From the NCBI GenBank assembly GCA_947034895.1, contig OX344761.1, forward strand, positions 76,631,839 through 76,695,838: DNA of 64,000 nucleotides, in the 5' to 3' direction. Position numbers and translations under genes: made by a program. Below the pieces are notes generated by a model that searched no databases, was not told the DNA's origin, and saw nothing but the letters and a program-made list of their open reading frames with translations. Source of the DNA: Rhytidiadelphus loreus. Taxonomy: Eukaryota; Streptophyta; Bryopsida; Hypnales; Hylocomiaceae. Of the stretch, positions 11,161 to 25,427 are shown one piece after another (positions within the stretch are counted from its first letter, which is position 1; each line of letters opens with the position of its first letter).

Positions 11161-13559
11161 TAAAATATTTGTTTGCTTTCTCTTATTTTTATACTCCGTT
11201 TCAACATATTCGTACTATGTAAAATCTCTGCAATATTTTACTTTGATCTTATTTTATTTTAGTTTCTTATTAAAATAAAATGGAAGTAAAAGGTGGTCTG
11301 TAAATCGTCGTTGTTGGGACAACAGCCGCCCTCATGTGTGATGCAGCTCTTTTGGCTTTTTTTTTCCTTTTTGCACCACTCAAAGAATGACACGTTTCAG
11401 GTCAAACATTATAGGCACAAAGGTGTAATTGGGCCAGGGAGGACCGACCCCCTTATTGCCCTGTGGTTTACCCACACTGGAATTTTTTTGTTTTGGGTGC
11501 CACATATGATAAAATTTGCAAATTCTGAATTCATATTTGTAGTTTCAGGTGAAGAAATACAAATGTTATGTGGCTCAAAATAAGGGGGGTAATTTTTCCA
11601 TTTCCCCCTAGATATGGCAGTAAGAAGGTCAATCCTCCCGGGCTGGTGGTGTTAAGGTAGGAGGTCCATAAACTGCCCATACATCGACAAAGCAAAGGCA
11701 ATGTCTTGTTTGTAAACAATAGAATGAAGAAGTCCATCCAACTTTCATACAAATTTCATGAACATGCATACATTCTTCATCTTAAATTCATCCAATTATT
11801 CACACTAATTTGGGTGGACTTCCATGTACAAAATTAGACAAACAATGCAAAAAGTACAAAAGATTTTTTGGAATTCTACACTTAAGTTTGCAATATTTGT
11901 ATCTTCACGAGGATTGGAATTGTTGGCTAGCAAACTTTCAAAGAGAGACCCATAAAAAGCAAAGAACAAACTTCTTGGCTTCTAAACAACTAATTTTAAC
12001 ATTGAACTTAAATTCTTTGGTTGCTTTTAATTTGACAACTAGGCACTAAACTCGGTAGTTTCTTCCTACTCACATAGAAGTGCAAGAGCAATTTTGATTA
12101 TGGAAAACTTGAAAATTATTTTTTGATTCTAATATAGTCTAGACCTTCAATGTTAGACCATATTCGTCTAACATTGTTCTAAATTAGAGTGGCTCTGGAC
12201 AAATGTAACTATGCCTAATTTTGACTGCTTTCTAAAATCAACAACTCTAGATTCTTGTCTAAAAAGTGTACTCCCACTATTCATGAGAGTTCATGGTCAA
12301 TTTTAGAAACACTTTGAAAATTTGTAGTTTACTCCTACAATGTCCAAAAAATGCATTCAAAGAGAATTTAGAATCCCCTTTCGACTACCAACAAGACCCC
12401 ACTAAAGGTTTTTCAATATTTTAAAGGGAACCATCTGAATTCCTTGTTTTTGCAATTTTAGGCGTAGTTATCTTGTAGGGTAGGATGCTTTCCACAAAAA
12501 TAAAAAGATGAGGAAGTTTGAGTAGGTACCTTCGAAAAAGCATGCCCACGCTACAAGACAAAGCCCAATTGTCGTGTACCTTGCTTGCTCAGTACTTTCT
12601 ACAGCGCAAATCGGAGCATCTTCTTCTCCAAGGCAAATGAAACCGCCTCGTTTGGGGGGGTTTGACTGGGGGCTCCCCAACAAGCTCCTTCATAGTTTTC
12701 CTTTTCCTCATTGGACGCCGCATTGGTCTCTTGGGATTCCCATTGGTTGAACCTGTGAAGGATGTAGCCCCCATGACCAATAGGGGAAGTCACCCAAATG
12801 CTCCTATTAAGCCGTAGGACGCTTGTAAAGCGACCCTTTCAGAGTTGATTGCATTTTCAGGGAAGCTAAACTCCTTGAAACAATTTTCAGAAAATTTTGG
12901 AAGGAAGAAAAATGGAATTGACATCTAATCCAAGTCGTTTCATATTTTTTGGACCTTCGTGGAATTAGTTACAAATTTTTGGGGTTGAAACACAGTGGTT
13001 TCTAGAAGCGACCCCCTCTTGAAATGTACGTTGTTGGTACATTGAGGAAAGTAAAATGTATCTTTACGTTAGAAATCGCTTTTAGAGCCAGGTCGATTAT
13101 AGAGCCACCTATCTTAGTGGACCAATATTGGGTTGTTGTTTTTTATAGTGAATAATGAAGTCATCCATTGGGCAATTTTAGTCCTCGATGTCTTTAAAGG
13201 GTTAATCCCTATGCACGTCACAAAGCAAACATTTTTCGGATGCTCGAAATCAAAATCTACAAAAAAAACACTTGTTCATCAACTGTTATAATCTCCGAAT
13301 CCGCTCATAAGATTCTCGTGGAAATTGCCAACTTTGACTCATCAGGTAGTTGGTATGAAAATGCAACAGTGATTTTTTCCCGGAATCAAGTAGTTTCGAA
13401 GTTATTGCATTATTTCTCGAACGTACCAACAAGCTCGTCACTTTATGTTGTTCGGGTTGTGACGCATAAGGGTTAACCTAGAGATGATGCCACATTTGTT
13501 TTGTGTTCGATGAATGACAAAGAATCCTTCTGAGTAGTTGCAAGAAACACTTCACGTTT

Positions 13560-13735
13560 TTCGTTCAAAACTGCGTTTTTTGGTCATAGGACTGGCAGTA
13601 CTATGCAATACTACTAATACTATGTTTTAGAAGCGCCCTGACAAATCTACACCGTTGATTGAAGGTGTCTGCAAATCTACACCGTTGATTTAGTACTATG
13701 TTGTACTATGTAGTACTACGGACTACTACGAAGTC
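13560..13735 (+). repeat. AGTACT-rich dispersed repeat, copy 1
   Basis: Contains CAAAACTGCGTTTTTT, clustered AGTACT/ACTACTA words, two ACCGTTGATT words (about 13669 and 13682) and ends in AGTACTACGGACTACTACG. The same order of words occurs in reverse orientation at 48712-48860, so this is a dispersed repeat family rather than chance. Confidence 0.5.
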
Positions 13736-14557
13736 CTGCAGAAGCCACTGGGAGCAAAAAATAGCAAAAAAGGGGTCTATAGAGATTTTCGTTTTTATTA
13801 ATTCAAAAAAAATTCAATAAAATTCAATAAAAAAATTCATTTTGCTAGAAAAGACTGCACTCGCATTGCACCAAAAAATCCATGAAGGAAGTTTTTTCCC
13901 TCTTCATAGCTTTCGTGCAAAGAAAGGTCACTTTGACCCCATGTGCGCAATCGACATGATGCTATTTTCATAAAAACTCATTGTGAGCTTTTTTAGTGTT
14001 AATAGACCTCCAACATATCCAATTTGTGGCTTCAAATTCGCATTTTTTAGTCCATCAATAAATATAATTGGTTCATTAAAGAAAGCAATATGTACCTCTT
14101 AATTGAGTTATTTTAGGACCTCCTACCTTCACTAGAAGAAAATCTTATTTCAGTCAACACAACTCCAAATCTACAACCCATGTTGAAATCCAGCTATTCA
14201 ATAGCTTTGCGGATGGAAATTTTCTTGCTTCCTCTAACTATCAAGTCTTTTGAACCTTATCTCTATAACATAAATTCAGATGCATAATGTGGCAAAAATG
14301 ATTTTAGTCCCTCAATTCCAATGGGTATGTAACTTGCAATTTATTTAGGTAATTTATTTGGGAAATTTAGCCAAATTTGTGACCCTTGATGATGTCCATG
14401 CATCTATCAAAGAACACAATAGCAATGAAGGATGTTCAAAAGGGCTTTAGCAAAAGAGCATCATCAGTGAAACACTCTAAATGACTCACTACATATATTA
14501 CTATCTTTTACTTGGTGCAAAATTAGAATTTGTAATGACTATCATTGGAAGTACATA

Positions 14558-14583
14558 TTAAATAAATAAATAAATAAATAAAA
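14558..14583 (+). repeat. AAAT microsatellite
   Basis: About six uninterrupted AAAT units. Confidence 0.9.
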
Positions 14584-16441
14584 TAGACCCAATTTAGATT
14601 TGAAAATTAAATTGATGAACTAAAGCCCATTCAAAACATGCTAAGAGACAAAAAAATTTAATGTGCTATGGTAAATCGTGCTTTAGAAAGAAAACCCATG
14701 GGAACAACTCGACAAATTTCTAAATACAAAGTATTTTTTATGTTGGGCAACTAAATTTTTTAAGTCTATGGGTAAAATACGGACTTCAAAATTCAAATTA
14801 GACAACCTTTTTAACTACCATAAATTTAGGACAAGCTTCAGGTGTCCACCTCTTTATAGAATATTTTTTTTTTTCTGAAAAATAAGGTCCAATGGATGTT
14901 AAAAATAGATTTTTTTTGCCAATTTTTTCATTGTAAAAATTTTATGTTATTGAAATAATTTGGCATCTATTTTTAGGATTTACTTTGTAAGCTATATTGG
15001 GGCGGTTTCAAAAAAATAACATTTTCTTTTAACTTCAAGTGCTATTATCTTGCAATATTTGAAGTCAAAATTCTTGAAATTTTTTCCACATATTCCAAAT
15101 GATTGTCTCTAACTTTTCACCGTTTGGATTTCAAATAAAACATTTCCTCATTGCACAAGAAATCATCAAAAAATGACTCAAGTATTGCCAAATCACTTAA
15201 CCTCTTTGCATTGCAAGGTGATTTAGTGTATTCTAAACATCTCATTTGCTTCTAAAATTTTTCATGAGTGAACCTAACATCATATACTTATGAATGGTCA
15301 AAATCCTCTTTTTTGTATAGAGTAAAAATTGTACTTCAAGAGGGCCCAATGTCTATTGACCTTGGCTTGTAGGAATTTTTTTTCTCTCACTTCAAATGTT
15401 ATAATCTTTCAATCGTACAATCAAGTGGGCTAAATTTTTTTCCACACTTTGGTAAAATATTTTACTTCAATTTTGTATGGTTGGATTTTCAAGAAAAAGT
15501 TTCAATTTTCATTTTTGAATAACATACAAAAAAAACACAGTTTTTGACATAGTCCTTTAGGGGTTAATTCATAAAAAATTTGAAACTCAATAACTTTTAC
15601 ACTGTGGTTTCAAATACCATGGAACAAAGCCCGTGCACCCTTCCTCATAGAGAGCTTTCTTATGATACTAAGAATATGACTGAGGGACGCACGGTCCAAG
15701 AGATCTCATTGTAACAAACAAACAAAACAAAACAAACCACCTCATTTAAGGCATTGATATAATACTCAAAGCTTTATTTATTTTTCTTTTATGTTTAAAA
15801 ATAAAAATAAAAATAATTTCATTCTATTTTTTATTACAAATACACATGGTCCTATGCCTAATACATTCTTTTAGCAACCTTTGCTTCCAATTGGGTGTAT
15901 GTTTTTTTTTAATATTTTTCTTTTTATATATATTTGTATCTTTCTAAAATTACAAGAGCAATTTTATATCAAATATATATTTTCTTTCTAATAACTTTTC
16001 TCATAAGTAAAATTTAAAAACCCTATTTTTAATTCTAATTTTATTTTTTAAAACCCATCACTCTAGTTGTTCCATTTTTAACCATAAACATGATCCTACT
16101 AGACAAGATAACTTTTTCAGTTCCACTTACACCCAAGTCCTACTCAATGTCCAGCTCAAGTTGAAAACTAGTTTTTTTAATTCCGTAATTGGCTGTGCTT
16201 AAAACTACAGACAGTTAACTGAGAGTTATACAAAAATTAGTGTGAGTCTTTAGTATTAGTATGAATCTGGGAGTATTCATCAAGTCTTATCTCTGTGTTG
16301 AAGCTTGTCTCCTCTAGTGAATCCTTTGGTTTTCCAACACTCCAAGTGAGTATTAACAATTGCTGTTGAGTGAGTATGGTGTTTTTCATGCACACTTTAA
16401 TTTTCTTAACTCTAGTGGTGCAAGTAGTGTTGTGGAATGTT

Positions 16442-19400
16442 ATGGAATTGAGAAATAAAAGACCTAGAGATGAAAACAATGTCAATACTCCTGTTGAAGA
16501 AACAGCACAACCGCCTCCTGATGATGATGCTTCAGGTAAGTATCCAAACAAATTTTTCATTCAATTATTTTTTAATGTTGTCATAAGCTTTCGAGATCTT
16601 TTTTGAATTTAAGTAGCTATGATTTTCCTATAATTTCCATACTGAACTTGGGGGGATTCAAGCACTGAGTCTTTTTTTTTTTCTTCCTTCCAATATTTGT
16701 TATTCAAGTAGACTTGATTAACTTATTTTTTATAATAGTTTTACAATAGCATATTTAAACTCTGTCCTATTGAATTATGAATGAACTAGATGATACCAAT
16801 GTTACATCACCACCTCGTTCTAAACGTAAGAAGAAAGATGATGAGAAAGATGGTGGATCAAATTCCTATTGCCGATTTTGCAAAAAAACATTTCCGAGTC
16901 CTCAAGCACTGGGCGGACACATGAATCGTCATAGAGGAGGTATTTTGCTGCTTTCTTTTTCTATGAATCAAAGAATAGTAGACCTCTGTGAATTGTTTTT
17001 CTTTATGTTTATCCATCAACCTTGGGTTCTATTTTACTTGCACAATCAACTATGTATGAATGATTTATCTTTGATTTCCGTATTGCCCTTTTTTTCAAGA
17101 ACTGAGTTTGTATTTTTTTTCTATTTTAAACTCTAAATAGAAGTTTAAAGACTTTTTAAGGGGGTTCTAATGTTTTCAAATTGCAACCGATTTTTTTTCT
17201 CCAATTCCACTAGCTAATAATGAATTAACCAATGTTTTTTCTAAAACATTACTTGATATATATCAAATGAGTTATTGGCTTGTGCTTGAAATTTTGAATG
17301 TTTTCAACTTTTAAGTTTTGTAATAACAATGTGAAAGGTATTCTGTATTCTAGCATCTTTTTATGCAATCTAACACTAAGATTGTCTTGTTGATGAATTT
17401 CAGAGAGGGAAGCTGAGGAGTTAGAAAAAGCTAATATTCTCATTCAGACAAGAGGCCAAAACCTTGCTTTAGGGTACTCAAGTGGAGGTGCATCCTCATA
17501 CTATCAGTGCGTTTCATTCAACCCTCCACATCATCTCCAAGATTTTGTCAGTATAATCAAAACATTGTATCTCTAGAGATTCTAGAATGTGGAATTTTGA
17601 AACTCTTTCTTGAGGATATATGTACTCCGTGTGATTGACAACAAATGCCCGGGCGGGTGGGCGAATTGATGTAGACTAGAAGGGAATAATGGATATCATT
17701 ACCAAGGTGGAGGAACCCAAATAGCTAATGCATCCATGGTGGGGAACATGGGTGGCGGTGGACTTCAAAGACAAGTGTATCAAAATTCCAATCAACAGTT
17801 TGTTGGAGCTTCACAAATGAACTTGAATTATGGAAACCAACAACAAATGGCCCAAGCTAACTACCTGCCACAACTTCAACAGGGAGGTTTATATGTTAAT
17901 TACAATCAAGGTGATAATAATGCTCCAAGACCTCATATTCCAAGTGGAGTGCCGCAGACTTCCTATACGCCTCAAACCAACTCTGGTAAATAATTTGTCA
18001 ACCAAAATCTGAAATTGATGAAATCATATTAAGTTCGTAACGTGGATCAAGCCAACTCTAGAAATTTGTCAATCGAATTAATCTAAGATCAATGAAATTA
18101 CAAGTTTGTAATGTTGGCTGGGTCAATTCTAGTAATTAAATTGTCAACCGAAGTTTGAGATTGATAAAATTATCAATTAGTAACACTAGCCTAAAGACCA
18201 TCAATTATAAAGATGTTTGCGGTAGGACTGTGATCTATAAATTTTTGAGAAATTGGAGCTCCAAGAAGGATGTATTTACAAATTGTTGAATAGGATATGG
18301 AACTAGAAACTGCAACCATGTTTTAAAAATGAAGTGAGTTGCTTGGTTACTACAACACATAAGCTTCTAGGGATCATGTTATCTTTATAAAACAAAGTTA
18401 TAGGAAATCATGGATGCACCATATTTTTTAGAAAATACTATAAATCCTAAAACTTGAACCTTATTTGTTTTTATTGGATCATGGCAAAATTGAGAGGCAC
18501 ATGAGTGATTTTCTGATTTTGATACGGTGGATATAATTTGTTTTTTATCCATACTAGAAATATATTTTCTTCCAAAGTCAATTTCCCAGAATTTCAACAT
18601 TGATTTTTAGAATTATTTTTAGAAATTCAATAGTGGATACATTTTGAACAAGTGTGAAGTTATTTGGACAAATGATCACTTTGAACATCATTTGGGTTCC
18701 TTTGAAGTGTGCTCCACGGTTCATATCTTCAATCCTCTAAAAGAGACAAAAGCTTATATTTTTTTTCTCTCTCAGTCACAAACTCACTTTAAAAAGTTGG
18801 CATGGCTTGCTGTAGGACAATACCAAGCCCAAGGAACCAAATCATTGCAAGATGTAAAGCCATATGCGATACCACATGGAGGCTCAACTAGTGGGGTTGC
18901 ACACCATCAAAACAACACTGGTTTCATTAGTCATAATTTGAATCAAACTGCAAGAGGAGCTAATAGTATGCCCAACCTCAACAACATCTCCTCCCTTGGA
19001 ACCTCAACAATGAGCAATTCAAATGTCGGGCTACATCAGTCCACTACTAACCAAGCTGTAGCTCAATTTGTCGATCAATTAGGAAATAGAATAATCCAAG
19101 GGCCTTCATCGGGATACTCGACAGGACTCCGCCCACTAAATGCATCCCATTTCCAGGACAATGTTCAAGCCACAACGCAATACGACCAAGGGCCAACACA
19201 AGATCATTATACCAACCAAACTTCAGATGTTGACACAAACATCTATGGTTCTATGCACGATCAGAGTGACCAGTATAATGCTACTGTTGAAATGGAGAAT
19301 CAATATAATAGCCCAGGTAAACACTTGTCTTCAATTCCTTGCTTCAAGTTTGGAAATCGCTTGCTTATATCATTTATTTTAAGTGTTATACATTTATTCA

Positions 19401-19911
19401 ACAATGAGATTAGAGTCTGATCGTGTCTTTGAGAATCTTTATGGCATGGCTTATAGTCAACTTTTTTGATATGAATCACCATTGTTTTTCTCCTCCAACT
19501 TAGTCTAAAAGGTTCAAAACCTACAGAAACTAACCTAGAAACTCATTGTTCTTGAAACCTTTAGCCACATTTGGAGATAATCTAGTATTTCCCCTTTCTT
19601 TTCAACTCTTGGAATTATGAAGCTCACCAAATTATAATGTAATGAGTTGCCAAACAAATTACAATTTTAAATGTAATGAATTCTCTGTGCATTTGTAGCT
19701 TTGGAAAAATCATTTGTAGCTAGAAATGTGACTAAACTTCAAGGAAACTTGGAACATTGCAGGTGTGGACATGTTGAACTTTGAAGATAAGTATGATGGA
19801 GATGAATTTGGAATTAGACGCTTGGATCAGAGTACCATTGTAGTGACAGAATCCAAGCATGGTGGTAGTAGTTCTACTGGCAAGTCTGCTGACACCAAAT
19901 CCCACCTTTGA
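16442..19911 (+). CDS. C2H2 (QALGGH-type) zinc-finger protein, probable transcription factor
   Basis: Six exons join in frame: 16442-16535, 16790-16939, 17404-17487, 17680-17985, 18816-19316 and 19763-19911, giving about 427 aa. The exon 3 donor is the least certain; another at about 17559 also keeps the frame. Residues about 61-82 form one plant-specific C2H2 finger, CRFCKKTFPSPQALGGHMNR followed by His, with C-x2-C-x12-H-x3-H spacing and the QALGGH core that contacts DNA in this family. Basic residues (RSKRKKK) just before the finger could be a nuclear localisation signal. The finger is followed by EREAEELEKA, then a long Asn/Gln/Gly/Ser-rich region of low complexity that could be an activation or prion-like segment; the tail is acidic then Ser-rich. 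Nuclear location and regulatory role follow from the family. I cannot assign an orthologue, because only the finger is conserved enough. Confidence 0.8.
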
Positions 19912-22900
19912 AATTATCAAGTACTAGACAATTTGCTCAATCTTTGTACTAGTATGCATGTTGGTTGCCCTTGGTGATGAATAATGTAGCCGTGATAGTT
20001 AATTGGTTGCTTCAGTTGCATCAAAGTTTCATAGAAGCTAAAAATATAATATTAACGCGATTTGGGACAATCTGTGATTGTCCCTTGTTCATCATCTCAT
20101 CAATATAGATGTCTCTTAATTTTTGAAACACCTTTTGAGTCCTAAATTATATGCGATGTTCTTTCCAAAATTTCTTTCTTCATCTTCATTCATTTTTGAT
20201 TGATTTATTTAGTATTGATTTGTTGATTTAGAATTTTGTTTGAAACTTTGGAAGTTGAATAAAATGAATAACAGGGGAATTTCAGGTGAATAAAATGATC
20301 AAGTTTGTTGAATTGGTGATATTTCCTAAGCCAAAATTGTGACATCTATCTTTACAAAAGTCTCTAATTTCAAGTTATAAATTAGGACATGCATAGATTT
20401 TGGTTTTGCCTAAACTATGTTGAAGTAATTAATGGAATATCACCAACTTAACAAAATTGATATTTGTTCAGGAGTTTTCACCAAAGTTTAAAATGTATAA
20501 ATACTCTTGAGTTTGTAGATATCAATGAATTTTCTCTTCTTTCAAGTTTCAAGAAACTAACGTAAAAAAGAAATGCAAATTCATAAAATTGACTACCGGT
20601 ACGCAAGACAAACTCCGATCTATTTTATTATGTGTGAACCAAAACATTGATCTACAATTAGTGTTGCATGTTGTTGTGTTATGGTTTGTAGTTATGACGA
20701 AATGAAATGAAATTACCACCAAAAGAATGATGTCTACTTTGGCCTCCATCTTAGTAGCCAATCTTACCAAAAGCCATCAAACCAACTAGTGGAAGTACAT
20801 TATAAGTGTTCAAAATGTAAGTGTCAAAATTTAGTAGAATTGTCAAATTTGGAGATAATACTACATGTAGTGTTTTCAATCTCAATATTTTACCATTGAT
20901 TTTAGATGATGAAATTTTAAATTTGTATATATACTTTAGTACTAGTTGCAAATCAATTCTTATTGATATATCAAATGAGTTCTTTTAATGATATAACGTT
21001 GCACAATACAAAGTATTATGTTCATCACAGTATACGAAAAATAGAGAAGAAGTGAATTGACAACCTCAAGCAACGGGTTAGTTGGAGCGGCACCATGCAT
21101 TTACATGTTCTAATTAAATAGAAAGCAAATAATTTATTGTCTATGGAATTCACGACCCAAAAGAATTTTCATTATTTTCTTGTGGATTGATTATATTTCT
21201 TATGGAAAGCATGTATTTGATTTGTTGTAAGAAAGAATGCAAAGCATTGTCCATCTCAAAGCATTTGGTAGTGGGGTGAATTGTATGTTGGACCCTACTA
21301 AATGTTGTCTCAGAATTACATCAATCCATCGCATTGTTTCTTCTTTCATGGCATTCTTTCAAAGTTTAATAAGAAATAGTTGAAATAATAGTTGAAAATT
21401 AGTAGAATTTAGAAACTCAATCTTTTGCTACAAAAGACAAGTTTTTATACAAGAAATCAATCAAATGAACTCCATTTTTTATTTTTCTTTATAAGTGATG
21501 TGGGCTATACTAGAAATTATAGCATTTGGAGTTTACACAATTACACCACATATCTTGGCACCTATAACTTTTTACAAATAACAAAATTTTTAATGCACAC
21601 CAATTCTATGGTTTATGTAGAGTAGAGTTTCATTTCTTCATGTGGAAGTGCCATTGCATTACAAACAAAGTGCATTGTTCATTGTTGTGTTTTTTTGTCT
21701 TTCCACAATGAATTAATCATTCAAAATTGTTTGGACTAGGAAATTCTCACATGACAATTGTGTATCCTATCTAACAACGAACATTTCTATTAGCTTATCA
21801 AACCATATCTAGTTCATTTAACTTAAGCCTAGTAAGAAACAAAAATCAGTTATATTCTCATCCCAATATCTCAAGTGCTTGACTCAAGGTTATTTAGTAC
21901 TAAAGAATACGTTGTGTTCAGATCCAAAACCTTTCTTAGTCTCAACGTATTCTAAAGTCAATGTTCAATTTTGCAAGTATTCAATTTGATGGAAAATCTT
22001 TGATATACATAACATGTATTCCACTAAAATATTTGAATACAAGAGTAATTATCCTTTACTCCAAACACTTAGGCCTTTACCAGAGAATCTTCAATTTGAA
22101 AGACATTGCATCAATGCATAATCCCAATTTCTAAAACGCTAATTTCATTAAATTGGTGCAATTCCACCTCAAATTTCACAATTTTGTCAATTTTCAAGAT
22201 ATGTAAATCTATACCAGTTCTTTGAACTAGATGTAGATCGATGCATGCTACAAATATTGGCAAAATTGGCATCATTTCCTTAAAATTTTCTATCCTTAAG
22301 ATAAAAATTTGGATAACAGTTTGAATTGGTTGGCAATCCAACCTTATTGTGTCGTGCTATGAAGTTTACTCTCCTCACCTTGACAGTTTAATAATTTCAA
22401 GTGTTGACTTCTTCGGCAAATTTACATCACATTCTTCCATTTTATTTTCCAAAATTCACCAATGCCTTCACAAGGGAACGAACCTTGCTTTAAAGAACTT
22501 TTATACAAGTGAAAACTCAATGCAGATTGTTTTGTACCTCGTTTGGAACATAACTAAATAGGGATCACCAAAAACACACCAAGAAAAAAGTTTGTTAATA
22601 ACAATTCTTTGCAAAGAATTATACAAATAACATTTACTTACAAATCCTTTTGGTGTCTAAAATGACATTATAGAATGCAGTCGCTAGGCATGATATTCCA
22701 AAGAGTTCCACCTAGTGATCAAATCACTAGTGTCCAGCCTTTCATTTTTGTACTTGAAGATGAACATCATAATGTTGGTACCGTTGATACTACCCTTGAA
22801 GGTTGGTGAGGATTCTATTGAAGCAAACTTCCCAAAGACGATGGCAATTAAAAAAATAGAATTAAAGACTATGGATGCCTAAGGGGAAATGGTAATTGTG

Positions 22901-23870
22901 GGAGTCCATTTAATTTGAAAGATAAGTGATCCAATTAAAGATTGTCCATGGCAAGGAAAGGACAAAGAAAAACATGTACAACCACTAAATGTCATTTGGA
23001 GTGGACAATTCAAGGAGGGGTCATTAGATATTTCAAAACAACAAGATTTTCACTTAAATTCCAAGCTTATGACGGAAGAAGACCAACTACCACAATATAA
23101 TATATGGATTCAATGAAGAAGTCAACAAGAGAAATAAAAAATGGAAATAGGACAAATCATGTCCTTTTGTATGTGAGTGATTTTCACCGTGAGGCAAAAC
23201 TGTCCACAAATTTGGTCGGAAGAAGAGTGTATAGAACCTCTACATTAATTTCACCTCCAAGCAATGGACTCCACTAAGTTTTATATTGATTTTCATTTTA
23301 TTTTATTTTTATCTTAAAAGATTTTTAATACAAACCATGAGGGTTGTCGTCCAAAATCCCTCAAAAACAACACTGAGGCAACAAAAACACTCTAAAACAT
23401 GATTTAAGAAGTCCCAGTATCCTGCTAGACCAAATTTACAATAAGAAGACTCCAATTAGGGCTCAAAATGAAAGAAATCTAGACCTATAATTTTGTGATA
23501 GCACCTCTTCTACCAACCTTAGTGCTTTCTAACATTCTTTAATTTTTTCTCAACAATTTCATAGAGTAAGACAAGTTCTTAAGCAAAAATCTAGCTCATA
23601 AGTGCAATTGAAGACTTTAAAGGTTAGAACGAGCCCTAAATGAAAAACTACAGAACACATCATCACCCTAAACATTCAACTTCTTATTTTCCATTGTATG
23701 AGTTTTTTAGACCTCAAGTTTTAATACCTCCACATCTATCTTACCATATTCTGTAAGTCCCATCTCTCACATAATTCCATAGGACACCAACAAGTTTATA
23801 AAAATTACAATCAAAATTGCAAGTGCAACAAGCAAGAACTCTTGGCATACCATTGGCCACTTGAATGGCC
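19912..23870. other. AT-rich intergenic DNA without recognisable genes
   Basis: The 3' UTR of the zinc-finger gene should occupy the first few hundred bases. Beyond that I see no coding exon, and open frames (for example 22111-22341) are short and low in complexity. A stretch near 22680-23100 has somewhat protein-like text interrupted by stops, perhaps an old transposon remnant, but no domain is identifiable. Confidence 0.4.
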
Positions 23871-23879
23871 ATTGTTGAC

Positions 23880-24370
23880 TCAATTCTTGTCCAAACACCT
23901 TGATGCTAGACTCATTGGAAAGTTGACTTGATCTTGCACGTTCTCTCCAAAATTTAGTTCTAAATTTGTTGTAGAGCTTCCAATATGCTCCTTCAAAGTT
24001 GTCACTGTCCAACTGCCGCCACAGTAGACCCTCTTTAGCCAAAACAACCACCACTGCCTCATAATAGCTTCAAATTGGGCAAGATTTGTCTCATTGGAAG
24101 GCCAACTTCAAGTCGTTTCATATCACAAAGTTTCAGATCCAAATTCGATGGTGTATTTTCTCTATAGCCCTCTAAAATCATTGATTCCAACTTGTCGCGG
24201 TAGCAGAACCTCCTCTGCTAAAACAATCACCACTGCCTCATACTAGCTCCAAATGGGGCGAGACTTGCTCCATTGAAAAGCTAGCTTCAAGACGTTCCAT
24301 TGCACAAAGGTTCAGATCCAAATTCAATGGCGTCTTCTTGTGATGGCTCTCTAAAGTTGTTATTCTTCCT
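23880..24370. repeat. Diverged tandem repeat with a period of about 180 bases
   Basis: Two clear copies and probably a third, weaker one upstream. Aligned landmarks are CAGTAGACC (ends 24030) with GCAGAACC (ends 24210), and ACCACTGCCTCATA (24050 and 24230 areas), followed in both copies by a TTCAGATCCAAATTC word. The copies differ at many positions, so the duplication is old. Reading frames across it (such as 24054-23767, - strand) have no recognisable product. Confidence 0.7.
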
Positions 24371-24575
24371 CTAAGCCGCAGCTACCCTCTTACCTTAAAT
24401 TCTCCTTCAATTTCTCCATTTTCCACCCCATTCTCTCACCATAGGATGCAAATCTACTTGACAAACTGCCTATGATCCTAAATCTAACCCCTTGCCATCA
24501 TTGCTTTAATGTTTGAACCATTTTTCCCAACTTTTTCCACACACTCTCCCACACACATATGAACAGTCAAAAAAC

Positions 24576-24594
24576 AAGAGAGAGAGAGAGAGCG
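24576..24594 (+). repeat. GA microsatellite
   Basis: A short GA run in AT-rich intergenic DNA. Confidence 0.85.
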
Positions 24595-24910
24595 CTTCTA
24601 ACCCTAATTTCGACTATATCCCCAACTTCCTAACTAACTAACACTCTTAATTGCTTCATCCATCACTAATTTACTGAAAAATTCATTAAATCACTACTTA
24701 TTGCCTAAAGTAGTGTTTCTACACTATATTAGTGTTCTCATAATAGTTTTAAGTTTAGTAGCTTTTTTGTGCTTTTCATATTTCTTCTTTTTTGTTGATT
24801 TTCAATTTATATTTAGATTCATTTTCAACTTCTAATCTTTGTTTTCAATTCCTTTTTGTATTTATTATCTTTTAAATATTTTTCATTTTTCATTTTGATT
24901 TAGTTTCTTG

Positions 24911-25427
24911 TCCTATGTACTAAAAGCCTTCTAACTAATGGCTATAGTTTAATCTAATGTACTAACTCTTTTAAACTTAAAATCTAACACATAGTTTTTA
25001 TTTTTTCAATTATCTCAAAGGTGAATCAATATGGTGGTTCACATTGTGTCTAATTAAATTCCATTCTTATCTTGTGTATTGTAGTATATTCTACTCTATC
25101 ATAATGGACATTGATTACATGTAATTCTTCAAAAATTCCATAGATGGGTATTTTAGATTTTTCCTATGTCCTATGTACTAAAAGCCTTCTAACTAATGGC
25201 TATAGTTTAATCTAATGTACTAACTCTTTTAAACTTAAAATCTCACACATAGTTTTTATTTTTTCAATTATCTCAAAGGTGAATCAATATGGTGGTTCAC
25301 ATTGTGCCTAATTAAATTCCATTCTTATCTTGTGTATTGTAGTATATTCTACTCTATCATAATAGACATTGATTACATGTAATTCTTCAAAAATTCCATA
25401 GATGGGTATTTTAGATTTTTCCTATGT
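24911..25427 (+). repeat. Near-identical 258-base tandem duplication
   Basis: The segment starting TCCTATGTACTAAAAGCC at 24911 is repeated from 25169. I find only three differences (CTAACACA/CTCACACA, TGTGTCT/TGTGCCT, AATGGAC/AATAGAC), so the duplication is recent. The unit is non-coding and AT-rich. Confidence 0.92.

Larger units (their letters stand above)
11161..16441. other. AT-rich gene-poor stretch with transposon debris
   Basis: More than 5 kb without a convincing coding exon on either strand. It holds AGGGGTTAA-type motifs (13194-13205, 13467-13476, 15556-15567), two copies of a dispersed sequence built around CAAATGTTATAATCTT-like words followed by TTTTTTCCACA (about 15035-15105 and 15390-15460), an AGTACT-rich repeat (13560-13735) and an AAAT microsatellite. 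A short hairpin with arms AATGTTAGAC/GTCTAACATT lies at 12149-12175. The 200 bases before 16442 should contain the promoter and leader of the zinc-finger gene. Confidence 0.45.

Noticed and set aside
14131..14146. CACTAGAAGAAAAT word resembling a CACTA end
   Set aside because: No inverted partner found nearby.
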